This document shows positions 43,819 to 55,425 of a stretch of DNA of 64,000 nucleotides, one piece after another. The notes beneath the pieces were generated by a model. It was not told where the DNA came from and ran no database searches. It saw nothing but the letters and a program-made list of their open reading frames with translations. Position 1 is the first letter of the stretch, and every line of letters begins with the position of its first letter. This DNA is from Magicicada septendecula (taxonomy: Eukaryota > Arthropoda > Insecta > Hemiptera > Cicadidae). Made by a program: the position numbers and the translations under genes. The stretch lies in the NCBI GenBank assembly GCA_034769895.1, contig CM068367.1, positions 691,538,268 through 691,602,267 on the forward strand, read 5' to 3'.

Positions 43819-46800
43819 TGTCACGACACAAATAGCCAACCCCGTACCAGAGATAAAAAATATATTTATAATTGTAAAAAAAAATACTTCTTATCAAATG
43901 AACTGATTGATTTTAAATAAAAGTATAAGGAATATAACACGACAATACGACGACCTTAACCCAACCCAAGTGATTGAGACAAAGACATAAACATAAAGAA
44001 GGGAACCACGGAACATACTTAGTAAAATGTAAATATTTTAAAGTGATTGAGACAACAACCCAAACATAAAGAAGGGAACCACAAATAAACAACGAGGATA
44101 AGAAAATAATAAACCTAAGCCACAAGGAAACAAGTTTATGGGTTTAAATGACCCCAAAAATGTCCAAAGAAACGGATGAAAGGACCTAATATAATAAACA
44201 AACAAGGAAAATGAAGAAGGAGGGAGACGAGCAAAGGTGAAAACCAAGAATGGTTCACCAACACAAGTAAAATAGCACTCAACAAGAGCATTGAAACCAA
44301 AACAAGGGTTATCAGGAGGAAGGAGAGATAACGGTTACTACCCATTAAAAAGGCAACCAGAAACCACAAATTAGAATTGTTATTAGTCAGTAAGTATTAG
44401 TTATTAAGTATTAATTGTCATTAGGATTAAGTCATGAAAGAGAAATAAGTATAGGGGTCACCCACTATCAAACCAATGATATAAACAGTGATATAGTGTA
44501 ATAGTGTAGGTGTAAGAACCCCAAAGTGAAGTGTGACACTAGTGAAATTGTAATTAACAATAAGTGATTTACAAGTGAAGGTAAGGTAAAAGTTGGAAAT
44601 AAACAGTGCATAGATAACTGATAAATAAGTAGTATTAAGAGTGAACTATAGTATAAGGGATAGAAAAACACTAGAAGTGATAATGACTTTTTATTTAAAA
44701 AGATGTTCAATAGAGTTAAGTTAATTATAGCCAGTAGTAAGTAAAAAGGGAGGATTCCAGAATAGAATAAATTGAAGGTGTTACCATGGAGGGAATATAA
44801 AAATTGTTTAGAGATTGAGAAGTCAAAAAACTAACAAAGATACCTAATTTATAAAGGACTATTATTAATTTAATAACAAGTGATGTTATTTATCACAACA
44901 CAAATAATATGTGTTATAAACTAAAAAATTAGCAAATAAGGATAAGTTAGGAGTGAGTGATGATATTTCTTAATCAAAACAATAACTCTAATAACTTATA
45001 AAAAATTGTGTTCATGTTATTGTTAGAAGAGGATATGGCTGAATGCAATGTGCAGTCCATAAACCTAATGTTATATTTTTAAGATTGAAATAAGGAGAGC
45101 AATATTGAATAATAAACAAAACACCTACAGACTCAAAACACAACACAACTAATAAAAATAACAAAGTAAGCCCAATAGGCTGAACCAAAATGTGATTTGA
45201 ACGAAATAAGTAAATTATTATAATGGCTACTTAGGCCTAGAAAAAACATAACTGTCAGAAACAAACAAACAAAGATTATAACAAATTGAATCAGAATTTA
45301 GAAAATCTGAGGTTAAGGAATCACCAAGGATAAATTGTAGATCATTTATAACACAAAATATTGTAATAGGCATTATTATATAAAAAGAAATGTAATTAAC
45401 AAGCATTAACATAATTGTAAAAACTTAAAATCTGAAAATACCCAAGCTTGTGGGGTATCAAAATAATCTATGAACGAGAATAAATACTATAGTGACAATA
45501 TTTATTAACCAGGAAGGAAGATGGAGGAATAACAGTAATCAGAAGATATACGAAGGATTCGAAGTTTCGATAACAATACATCAACTCAAAATAAGCCTAT
45601 TCGAAAAATACCGTTACTATGGAAACAGCGGTTGTTGACAGAAAAATACCATTAGAAATTAGTAGAGAGAAAAAAAGAAGCGAAGCGTTACCAAGCCATA
45701 CAGATGCAGAAGTTCGGAAGAAAGTTTTTTCAGTGTAAATCATGAAAATAATAGTATAAAGTTGCTGAAAACTAATCGTCAAAGAAGCAGATGACCACTG
45801 CAACCAATATTACAAGACCCAAGACCTGAATAAACGGAAATTATCCATAAATAGAACGTCCAAACACAAGACGAAAGGACGCCACAATTTAATGAAGCCC
45901 AAAATCCAAGAAAACTGATTTTATGCAGCCAATTCCTATCTCGAACCAACTACAAAGGCCTATACACGTCGAATTGTTAAGTACTATCCAATTATTTATT
46001 TTCCACCAACCCTAATCACTTTAAATAATTTTGAAAGGTAAAATTACCACACTATAAAGATAGTATTTCTCTTTCATAGAGTATTTAAGCAAATTAAAAC
46101 ATAATGAAACTTTGTTAACATAAAATAACCTAAGAATTGAACACGAACTTACAGAACACTTTTACAACACAACACCACAGATTGTAACAGCACACTTTAT
46201 CTTTCATGTACATTTAGATTAAGGTAATTTGTATTTTTTATTGTAACCATTGTAGTTCTCTAACTCATAGTCAAAAGAATCCACGGATTTTTGAAACCAA
46301 AACTGTAATAAGCCTAACGTAAACAGACGCTAGGTTAAATGGTTTCTAAATTAATTCGCCACCCTGAAAATAAGATCTCATGTAATCAAACGATAATTAT
46401 TTTGTAGTAATTGTAAATGTTTCCAGTTATCACCATTAAAAAAATATTCATTACAGGGAGTAACAAGCGTTATCATTTCTTAGGGAGTGCTATATAATAA
46501 TTACTTGTATTGAAGAATAAATTGTAGCAGTAAGCTAGTTGCCAGTTATTCGTCAGAAGCGACGATTGAGACGGCTGTGCGAGCGGGAACGATTTGAATA
46601 CACCAACCCGCTACGCTGATAACTTGTTCAAATACAGTTTTTAGTTGTTTTGTAAAACGACTTGGCGCCACCCGGGATTATTACACCCCCTAAGAATAAC
46701 AGGTAAGGTTACTGCCGTAATATACAGGTGATCAGAACTACGCTACGAACATCGCTAGCCACCAAAATTACTGTAACGACCCAGTGCGAGGCGAACGCAC

Positions 46801-46866
46801 TAATCATCCAAAACACATTATTTTATGTACACATTTTGCAGGTACGCAACCATTCAACTCGTTACA
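43819..46866 (+). repeat. 5' LTR of E3 (3.05 kb)
   Basis: It starts TGTCACGACACAAATAGCC and ends CAACTCGTTACA. It is unusually long for a Ty3/gypsy LTR. Inside are a direct repeat around AAAGAAGGGAACCACA (about 43969-44011 and 44041-44083), a donor-like ACAG/GTAAGG near 46699-46708 and an acceptor-like TTTTGCAG near 46833-46841. Antisense ORFs of 60-77 codons appear in both LTRs but encode only low-complexity hydrophobic strings. Confidence 0.9.
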
Positions 46867-46869
46867 AAT

Positions 46870-46888
46870 TGGCGACCAACCGGTGAGG
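46870..46888 (+). promoter_or_regulatory. candidate primer-binding site of E3
   Basis: TGGCGACCAACCGGTGAGG starts three bases after the LTR. The TGGCGACC start could pair with an Arg-type tRNA 3' end, but I cannot confirm this. Confidence 0.55.
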
Positions 46889-46913
46889 CCGTAAAAGAAG
46901 GTCAACGGCGGCT

Positions 46914-49226
46914 ATGAAGAGACATTCAATGTTTACTAGGACAGACAAACAGAAAGAAATTGAAGGGGAAGGCCAGCCAGAAGAGATGGAAGAAATTGAA
47001 GAAATAATCGGGGAGTTAGTCGAAGAGGACGCTCAGGAAAACCAACCAGAAAATCCAGTTCAACCAGAACCGGAAGTGGAAGTAATGGTAGGGGACCAAC
47101 CTAGCAAACCCACTCAGAAAGAAGACCTGAGCACACAGGAAATGCTCAGGAGAATGATGGAACAAATGTACCAAGACAAGGAAGAGAGAAAACAAGAGAG
47201 AAGACAAGACAAGGAAGAATTGAATAAAAAATTAGAGTCAAATCAAGAAGGATTGAACAAAAAATTAGAATCATTGCAAGCGGGAAGGAGAGAAGACAAG
47301 GAGGAATTGAATAAAAAGTTAGAAAAACTGGACCAAAACAATGAAGAATTGAATAAAAAATTGGACCAAAATAAGGAGGAATTGAAGAAGCAATTCAAGG
47401 AGGACTTAGAGATCCTGAATAACAAAATGGAAAACAACCGAGAGGCGTTAGAAGAGAAGAGTGAGGAGTTGAAGAGACAAATAACAAAGGATCTTGGAGT
47501 GTTAAATGACAAGATTGAAAACAACTGGGAAACACTCCAAAAACAATTGAAGGAAGAAGGGGAGAAATCAAAAGATGAATGGAGGCAACAGTTGGCGGAG
47601 TGCAAAAATGAAATCAAACAGACTATCACTGAGACGAACGAATCAATAATACACGTCCAGGAAGAGTTGACAGAAAAAATAAATCACGTCCAAGAGGAAG
47701 GAACTCTCAGGATCCAAGAAATACAGAAGACCACCACCGATGAGTGTAACAAAAATAAACAGGAGGTGCTCCAAGAGCTGAAGGAGAGGCACAAGGAAAT
47801 CCAGACTGATGTCAGCGAACGCGTTGAAAGGGTATACACCACCATCAACCAGATTGACGAGAAAACGCAAGAAAATAAAGAAAAAATTAGAGAAATCAGT
47901 CAGAAAGAGAAGCAGATGCAAGAGGAACTGGACGCTTTGAGGGAAAAGCCTTGCAGTAGTACTCACATATTTACGAATGAAAATAGGGAAGTGATCAACT
48001 TCAAGAGTTACCGAAGAAACCCCATAGAGTTTCTGAAAAGGGTGGAGGAGCTCATCGAGAGGAACAGAGACACCAGATGGACAACGGTGAGAAGTCTCAT
48101 CGACGAGATGTTTCGAGACACAAATGACAATTGGTGGACAGCCACACGACCAGAAATCAGAAGTACGCAAGAATTTAAAACGTTGTTTCGTGAAAAGTAC
48201 TGGTCGGAGTCGACCCAAAATGTAGTGAGGAACGATATAAGCAACGGGAGATATGAGCCACAGGCTGGGCATACATTAACGTCTTACTTCTTGGGCAAGG
48301 TCTGCCTAGCCCGAAATCTCGAACCAAGGATACCCGAAGAATCCCTAGTCATCCAACTGGGATATCACTACGAAGACGCCATACAGAGGGCCAGGAGACA
48401 GGGACAAATAAAGACCATACAGGGAATGGCCAACTTGCTGGAAGACCATGAAAACGATAGCCAGTACAAGAAGAATCGTGTGATCAACCAAAGGTACAAC
48501 CGGGGGAATGAAAGTTACAACGTGCCAAGCCACAACTTACCCTATAGTAATACCCAGAACAACTACCGGAACATAATGAATCGTAACCCAAATAATTACC
48601 CAGGGGACCAACCATTCCATCGGAATCAACCCAACTACAATCAAGGTAACCAACCGACCAACAGAGATCATCCGAGTTACAACCAGGGGAACCAACCAAA
48701 TAACAGAAATGCACAAAACTCTAGTGCACCGAATGATCACAACGGGGGGATAGAACAAGGTAGGAATACAAATGGCCACCCAAATAATCACAATTACTAT
48801 GGCAACCGGAACGACCCGAATTACCCATATAACAGAGGAAACGGGAGTAACCAAAATAGGGGTGACATGAGGCGTCAAGTCAATTTTATCAGCGGGAGGA
48901 GACAGAACAACCATCGGCGATATAGTCCCATTAGAACCAGCACAGTTTACAACAATTCCCAAAATGACAACCAGCAAGCTACGGGAACAAGAACAATAGA
49001 ACCACCTCGGAATGAAAATAACCGCCGACAGGAACCCAACACCAACCAAAATAATGGCGAAAATTGGGTGACAGTCCATGAGAATCCGGGTTTTTCAATA
49101 ATGCGTAATACGGCAAGTAATGACGAAGGACGCCGGACACAGCGGGTAAACTATTGCCAGACATCTCAACCATCAATCACCATAGAGGATGAAGAAGAAG
49201 AGACGGCCGATAGGTGGAATGCCTAA
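46914..49226 (+). CDS. gag: E3 Gag with long coiled coil and Asn-rich tail
   Basis: The 770-residue ORF starts 25 nt after the primer-binding site. Residues ~15-60 are acidic. Residues ~75-345 are a very long, repetitive coiled coil in which the motif KEELNKKLE recurs. Residues ~355-520 are capsid-like, with INFKSYRRNPIEFLKRVEEL and FREKYWSESTQNVVRNDI, the second clearly related to the E1 Gag. Residues ~530-690 are rich in Asn, Gln, Pro and Tyr with NYNQGNQP-type repeats. There is no CCHC knuckle and no RanBP2 finger. The ORF is intact. In the family Gag forms the particle that packages RNA; this element would need Pol in trans. Confidence 0.88.
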   Translation: MKRHSMFTRTDKQKEIEGEGQPEEMEEIEEIIGELVEEDAQENQPENPVQPEPEVEVMVGDQPSKPTQKEDLSTQEMLRRMMEQMYQDKEERKQERRQDKEELNKKLESNQEGLNKKLESLQAGRREDKEELNKKLEKLDQNNEELNKKLDQNKEELKKQFKEDLEILNNKMENNREALEEKSEELKRQITKDLGVLNDKIENNWETLQKQLKEEGEKSKDEWRQQLAECKNEIKQTITETNESIIHVQEELTEKINHVQEEGTLRIQEIQKTTTDECNKNKQEVLQELKERHKEIQTDVSERVERVYTTINQIDEKTQENKEKIREISQKEKQMQEELDALREKPCSSTHIFTNENREVINFKSYRRNPIEFLKRVEELIERNRDTRWTTVRSLIDEMFRDTNDNWWTATRPEIRSTQEFKTLFREKYWSESTQNVVRNDISNGRYEPQAGHTLTSYFLGKVCLARNLEPRIPEESLVIQLGYHYEDAIQRARRQGQIKTIQGMANLLEDHENDSQYKKNRVINQRYNRGNESYNVPSHNLPYSNTQNNYRNIMNRNPNNYPGDQPFHRNQPNYNQGNQPTNRDHPSYNQGNQPNNRNAQNSSAPNDHNGGIEQGRNTNGHPNNHNYYGNRNDPNYPYNRGNGSNQNRGDMRRQVNFISGRRQNNHRRYSPIRTSTVYNNSQNDNQQATGTRTIEPPRNENNRRQEPNTNQNNGENWVTVHENPGFSIMRNTASNDEGRRTQRVNYCQTSQPSITIEDEEEETADRWNA

Positions 49227-50765
49227 TGAACCATGATCAATGAAACTATAATAAACAAACTCTACTCCTTCATTAATGTCGAAACAAAAAAGAAATTAAT
49301 GATTATCCAGAATAAATGTCACCCATCAGACATTTGAAGGAGAAGAGGAGCAAGACAACAAAGAGTGAAAAATATAAGAGAAGGCAATAATGAAGGAAAG
49401 AAAAGGAGAAGTCGACTTACAAAAATATAATTAACAAGGTCCAACATATAATAATATGCATGACCATATGTCAACACAAAGGACAATGGAAACAACACTT
49501 ATGAGATAAGTAATATAACCACCAAAAAAGTAAAAGGAGTGTACAATCAAGCTTCCATAAAGAAGTTCTATGAAGAAAACTAAATAACTGGAACACGATC
49601 ATCCAGAATAAGTGTGACTATCATACACTTGAAGGAGAAGAGGTGCATAATAACGAAGTGTCGAACAAAAAGGAGAAGGCTATAATATGGAATGGAAATG
49701 ATAATATAATAAATCCACAACTGTGAGAATTGAATTGATACCGAAATAAAATTATATATATAATAAAATGTACGGCCATATGTCATCACGAAGGACAAGT
49801 AACTGTAAATAAAATACAGATACCAAAATTCAAAAATTATGTGAGAACAACTTGCAACAACATTTCGATGACTTATGAGGCCTAAAATAAAAATAAAAAA
49901 TATCAAAACAAAGGAATGAGATACATAAATTCCTACTAAGTAAAATCAACTTACAATATATTAAAAAGTTGAAGTGTGAAGTATATGAAATAATTAAACA
50001 AAATGTACCAAAATAGGAATACGCTACACAAATTCCTATGGTGTAAGAAAATTAACTTACAAAGAATTAATACAAACTGAAATATACGAAAATAAAATCA
50101 GACCAAACCTGATAAGATAAGTACATTAAATTATAATAATGAATCAAAGATATTTATCTGTAAAATAAAAAATCTAAACTGGTACAAAGAAAGAGAAGTT
50201 ATGTATGAATCAAATATACAAGCTATGGCTAAAGCAAAATATTGCTAATTAACTGAGAAAAGTATACCAATGTCTAAGATAATTAAAATGATCACAATGA
50301 GAATTGAAAACCGAAACATGAAAAGTTAATGATGAAATTAACATATAAATAAATAAAAAAACAATCAATGTATGAGCAAATGATAGTATATTGTTAAGGT
50401 ACAGCGGAAGGAAGAATGAGTAAAAGGCCAAAGTGATCTAAAAATAAACCACAAGGTGGACAATCCCAAAATATATTATTATTATTAAGTCACAAGTTGA
50501 CAAAAAAGGTATTTATGATTGACTGTTGAAAAGTCCAGCAATCAAATAAACTGAGCAGAGATGACGTGCCTCTGGTCTCAGAAAAATGAGTAGTAATGGG
50601 AGAAACCAGCTACTAAAGTTAGGGAAAAAATTGTGTATAAGGGAGAACACACCAATGGAAATAAAAAGAAAAACAGATCCAAATAAAATGGAATGAATTC
50701 AGTAAGAAGAGAAATAAAGAATGGAGAAACGATCAAGAAAGAAAAGGAAAAAGGTTATGTATAAC
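49227..50765 (+). other. E3 internal non-coding region with degenerate direct repeats
   Basis: No sense ORF of useful length and no pol remnants. It is built partly of repeats: a block with ATCCAGAATAA and TTGAAGGAGAAGAGG occurs near 49304 and again near 49600. A block with ACAAATTCCTA/ATAAATTCCTA and AACTTACAA occurs near 49910 and again near 50015. Confidence 0.7.
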
Positions 50766-50811
50766 TGATAATTTCATAAAAAACTATACTAGTGTTTTAT
50801 CAAAATGATCA
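50766..50811 (+). other. hairpin upstream of the E3 polypurine tract
   Basis: The arms TGATAATTTCATAAAAAACT (50766-50785) and the 21-base segment 50791-50811 (AGTGTTTTATC ... ATGATCA) pair at about 17 positions with one bulge and a 5-base loop. It is weaker than the hairpins in E1 and E2 but sits in the same place. Confidence 0.65.
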
Positions 50812-50816
50812 ATTTT

Positions 50817-50826
50817 AAAGGAGAGG
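50817..50826 (+). promoter_or_regulatory. E3 polypurine tract
   Basis: AAAGGAGAGG lies five bases before the 3' LTR start at 50832. Confidence 0.7.
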
Positions 50827-50831
50827 CATTA

Positions 50832-53800
50832 TGTCACGACACAAATAGCCAACCCCGTACCAGAGATAAAAAATATATTTATAATTGTAAAAAAAAATAC
50901 TTCTTATCAAATGAACTGATTGATTTTAAATAAAAGTATAAGGAATATAACACGACAATACGACGACCTTAACCCAACCCAAGTGATTGAGACAAAGACA
51001 TAAACATAAAGAAGGGAACCACAGAACATACTTAGTAAAATGTAAATATTTTAAAGTGATTGAGACAACAACCCAGACATAAAGAAGGGAACCACAAATA
51101 AACAACGAGGATAAGAAAATAATAAACCTAAGCCACAAGGAAACAAGTTTATGGGTTTAAATGACCCCAAAAATGTCCAAAGAAACGGATGAAAGGACCT
51201 AATATAATAAACAAACAAGGAAAATGAAGAAGGAGGGAGACGAGCAAAGGTGAAAACCAAGAATGGTTCACCAACACAAGTAAAATAGCACTCAACAAGA
51301 GCATTGAAACCAAAACAAGGGTTATCAGGAGGAAGGAGAGATAACGGTTACTACCCATTAAAAAGGCAACCAGAAACCACAAATTAGAATTGTTATTAGT
51401 CAGTAAGTATTAGTTATTAAGTATTAATTGTCATTAGGATTAAGTCATGAAAGAGAAATAAGTATAGGGGTCACCCACTATCAAACCAATGATATAAACA
51501 GTGATATAGTGTAATAGTGTAGGTGTAAGAACCCCAAAGTGAAGTGTGACACTAGTGAAATTGTAATTAACAATAAGTGATTTACAAGTGAAGGTAAGGT
51601 AAAAGTTGGAAATAAACAGTGCATAGATAACTGATAAATAAGTAGTATTAAGAGTGAACTATAGTATAAGGGATAGAAAAACATAGAAGTGATAATGACT
51701 TTTTATTTAAAAAGATGTTCAATAGAGTTAAGTTAATTATAGCCAGTAGTAAGTAAAAAGGGAGGATTCCAGAATAGAATAAATTGAAGGTGTTACCATG
51801 GAGGGAATATAAAAATTGTTTAGAGATTGAGAAGTCAAAAAACTAACAAAGATACCTAATTTATAAAGGACTATTATTAATTTAATAACAAGTGATGTTA
51901 TTTATCACAACACAAATAATATGTGTTATAAACTAAAAAATTAGCAAATAAGGATAAGTTAGGAGTGAGTGATGATATTTCTTAATCAAAACAATAACTC
52001 TAATAACTTATAAAAAATTGTGTTCATGTTATTGTTAGAAGAGGATATGGCTGAATGCAATGTGCAGTCCATAAACCTAATGTTATATTTTTAAGATTGA
52101 AATAAGGAGAGCAATATTGAATAATAAACAAAACACCTACAGACTCAAAACACAACACAAATAATAAAAATAACAAAGTAAGCCCAATAGGCTGAACCAA
52201 AATGTGATTTGAACGAAATAAGTAAATTATTATAATGGCTACTTAGGCCTAGAAAAAACATAACTGTCAGAAACGAACAAACAAAGATTATAACAAATTG
52301 AATCAGAATTTAGAAAATCTGAGGTGAAGGAATCACCAAGGATAAATTGTAGATCATTTATAACACAAAATATTGTAATAGGCATTATTATATAAAAAGA
52401 AATGTAATTAACAAGCATTAACATAATTGTAAAAACTTAAAATCTGAAAATACCCAAGCTTGTGGGGTATCAAAATAATCTATGAACGAGAATAAATACT
52501 ATAGTGACAATATTTATTAACCAGGAAGGAAGATGGAGGAATAACAGTAATCAGAAGATATACGAAGGATTCGAAGTTTCGATAACAATACATCAACTCA
52601 AAATAAGCCTATTCGAAAAATACCGTTACTATGGAAACAGCGGTTGTTGACAGAAAAATACCGTTAGAAATTAGTAGAGAGAAAAAAAGAAGCGAAGCGT
52701 TACCAAGCCATACAGATGCAGAAGTTCGGAAGAAAGTTTTTTCAGTGTAAATCATGAAAATAATAGTATAAAGTTGCTGAAAACTAATCGTCAAAGAAGC
52801 AGATGACCACTACAACCAATATTACAAGACCCAAGACCTGAATAAACGGAAATTATCCATAAATAGAACGTCCAAACACAAGACGAAAGGACGCCACAAT
52901 TTAATGAAGCCCAAAATCCAAGAAAACTGATTTTATGCAGCCAATTCCTATCTCGAACCAACTACAAAGGCCTATACACGTCGAATTGTTAAGTACTATC
53001 CAATTATTTATTTTCCACCAACCCTAATCACTTTAAATAATTTTGAAAGGTAAAATTACCACACTATAAAGATAGTATTTCTCTTTCATAGAGTATTTAA
53101 GCAAATTAAAACATAATGAAACTTTGTTAACATAAAATAACCTAAGAATTGAACACGAACTTACAGAACACTTTTACAACACAACACCACAAATTGTAAC
53201 AGCACACTTTATCTTTCATGTACATTTAGATTAAGGTAATTTGTATTTTTTATTGTAACCATTGTAGTTCTCTAACTCATAGTCAAAAGAATCCACGGAT
53301 TTTTGAAACCAAAACTGTAATAAGCCTAACGTAAACAGACGCTAGGTTAAATGGTTTCTAAATTAATTCGCCGCCCTGAAAATAAGATCTCATGTAATCA
53401 AACGATAATTATTTTGTAGTAATTGTAAATGTTTCCAGTTATCACCATTAAAAAAATATTCATTACAGGGAGTAACAAGCGTTATCATTTCTTAGGGAGT
53501 GCTATATAATAATTACTTGTATTGAAGAATAAATTGTAGCAGTAAGCTAGTTGCCAGTTATTCGTCAGAAGCGACGATTGAGACGGCTGTGCGAGCGGGA
53601 ACGATTTGAATACACCAACCCGCTACGCTGATAACTTGTTCAAATACAGTTTTTAGTTGTTTTGTAAAACGACTTGGCGCCACCCGGGATTATTACACCC
53701 CCTAAGAATAACAGGTAAGGTTACTGCCGTAATATACAGGTGATCAGAACTACGCTACGAACATCGCTAGCCACCAAAATTACTGTAACGACCCAGTGCG

Positions 53801-53878
53801 AGGCGAACGCACTAATCATCCAAAACACATTATTTTATGTACACATTTTGCAGGTACGCAACCATTCAACTCGTTACT
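50832..53878 (+). repeat. 3' LTR of E3
   Basis: It starts TGTCACGACAC and ends CAACTCGTTACT, then continues directly into the TA microsatellite. It is nearly identical to the 5' LTR. Confidence 0.9.
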
Positions 53879-53899
53879 ATATATATATATATATATATT
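53879..53899. repeat. TA microsatellite, right part of the E3 target
   Basis: About ten TA units follow directly after the E3 3' LTR and mirror the array at 43796-43818. Confidence 0.9.
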
Positions 53900-54655
53900 G
53901 TAAAGAAACCTATATATGTTGCGTTGTTATTATTTATTACGAGTGTAATACGGTTGCGTGTTTATCGTTAATTCAACACACGTTGAATTCACCAATTTGT
54001 TACCAATTCAATCTGTTTATAAGGAAAAGTATTTATTATGTGGTGGATATTATTCGGTTGTTGATTATAGACCTGTGTTAATTAATTATCAAGTGTTTTA
54101 CCAGAGAAAAACGCTATATTATGGGTATTATAATGAATAATCCAGTATTTTTCTCCAACCCTAGTCCCTCTGTATTATCTAAATTGAAAGAGCGGAATAT
54201 GAAGAGAATAAGTTAGTTCTCCATTCTCCCGTATTCACCAGCTGTCTGCAATCGAGCGCTGTTATTAATGAATGACCCGTTCTTATAGGTTAAGTTGTTC
54301 CACTTGACGTTTTTATCACTTTCTTTCTCTGTAAATTACACCCTAATCGAAATACAATAACTATTCTACAATAACACAGAACATCGTCAAATACAAGAAG
54401 GATTCTTTATTTTATATTATTTTAAATTTTCAACAGTTGCTTTCTTCGGTTATTAGAGCATCATATCGATCATACAATACTGAATCGATTTGTTAGTGAA
54501 TTCGTGGTTTATGTTACAATTCAATTATAATTTTCAGTTTATCTCTTATCCCAGGGTACATGTAATTCTTTTAACTAATGTAACTAATGTAAGGCCAGGT
54601 AATGCAAATTCAGGTTACTAGGTATTACAATTTAAATTAAAATCTTATTATATAA
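53900..54655. other. AT-rich stretch, nothing recognised
   Basis: This lies between E3 and an interspersed repeat. Short plus-strand ORFs that run out of the E3 LTR into it have no recognisable features. Confidence 0.4.
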
Positions 54656-54658
54656 AGT

Positions 54659-55425
54659 ACTAGCAGAATACCCGTGCTTCGCTATGGAGTTTCACGTTGT
54701 ACGTAATGAAAATGTTAGTTTAATTAATAAAGTTCAATTAAAGTAGGCTTCTTAAAAATAAATAGCTGTTGCCCACAACTTCGTTCGCGTGGTCTTCAAT
54801 TTAATGCGATAATATATTTAGAACAGAATCTATTCTATTGGGTTGCCATAGTAACCAGATCTAATAGTGTTTTAAGACCGCAAAGGACCCCCCCAGAGGA
54901 TCGTATCGAAAAAAAAACCTGTCCTATGTTGGTTCTCCCGTTGCGTAAAATATTTGTGCCAAGTTTGGTTGAAATCGGTCCAATGGTTTAGGTGGAGACG
55001 TGGAAGACCCCAAAGAACCCCCCCCCAAAAGACCACATCGAAAAAACACCTATCCTATGTTGGTTCTCCCATTGCGTAAAATATTTGTGCCAAGTTTGGT
55101 TGAAATCGGTCCAGTGGTTTAGGAGAAGATGTGGAAGACCCCAAAGAACCCCCAAAAGGACCCCATCGAAAAAACACCTATCCTATGTTGGTTCTCCCGT
55201 TGCGTAAAATATTTGTGCCAAGTTTGGCTGAAACCGGTCCAGTGGTTTAGGAGGAGATGTGGAAGACCCCAAAGAACCCCCCAAAGGACCCCATCGAAAA
55301 AAATACAGAAACCTTCGCGGGCGTGAGCACAACAACTCACCGAAGTTTCATCGCAATCGGATGAATGGTATAGGAACGCATACGGGACAAACAAAGAAAC
55401 ATTCATTTTTATATATAAGATGTAA
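54659..55425. mobile_element. interspersed repeat with internal ~130-bp tandem units (SINE/RTE-like)
   Basis: The block starts ACTAGCAGAATACCCGTGCT, holds a three-unit tandem array, and ends with CATCGCAATCGGATGAATGG, then AACAAAGAAACATTCATTTT and TATATATAAGA. Segments like TTGAAATCGGTCCAGTGGTT and this kind of 3' tail are, from memory, typical of short interspersed or RTE-type 3' ends in insects. There is no ORF of its own; the short ORFs across it come from the tandem units. The class is uncertain. Confidence 0.55.
54918..55306. repeat. three tandem copies of a ~128-131-bp unit
   Basis: Units start at 54918, 55049 and 55177, each with CCTATCCTATGTTGGTTCTC (first copy CCTGTCC) and later AAAATATTTGTGCCAAGTTT and GAAGACCCCAAAGAACCCC. 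A partial unit precedes the first. C-runs vary in length between copies. Confidence 0.9.

Larger units (their letters stand above)
43819..53878 (+). mobile_element. gag-only LTR retrotransposon (E3), 10.1 kb with 3.05-kb LTRs
   Basis: LTRs at 43819-46866 and 50832-53878 differ at roughly ten or eleven sites by eye over 3.05 kb. The interior has a primer-binding site, one 770-codon gag, 1.6 kb of non-coding sequence, a hairpin and a polypurine tract. There is no protease, RT or integrase. The insertion lies inside a TA microsatellite; a 4-bp ATAT duplication is compatible but cannot be proven in such sequence. The last base of the 3' LTR seems changed from A to T. Confidence 0.93.

Noticed and set aside
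43913..45803. Minus-strand hydrophobic ORFs present in both E3 LTRs
   Set aside because: They are duplicated only because the LTR is duplicated, are antisense, and have low-complexity Leu/Phe/Ser composition.
47016..49176. Minus-strand ORFs up to 209 codons opposite E3 gag
   Set aside because: They are shadows of the repetitive, codon-biased gag ORF.
53740..54140. Plus-strand ORFs at the right edge of E3
   Set aside because: They start inside the LTR, cross the TA microsatellite and have no recognisable features.
54918..55306. CRISPR-like array
   Set aside because: The units are whole ~130-bp tandem copies without unique spacers, in a eukaryotic context.
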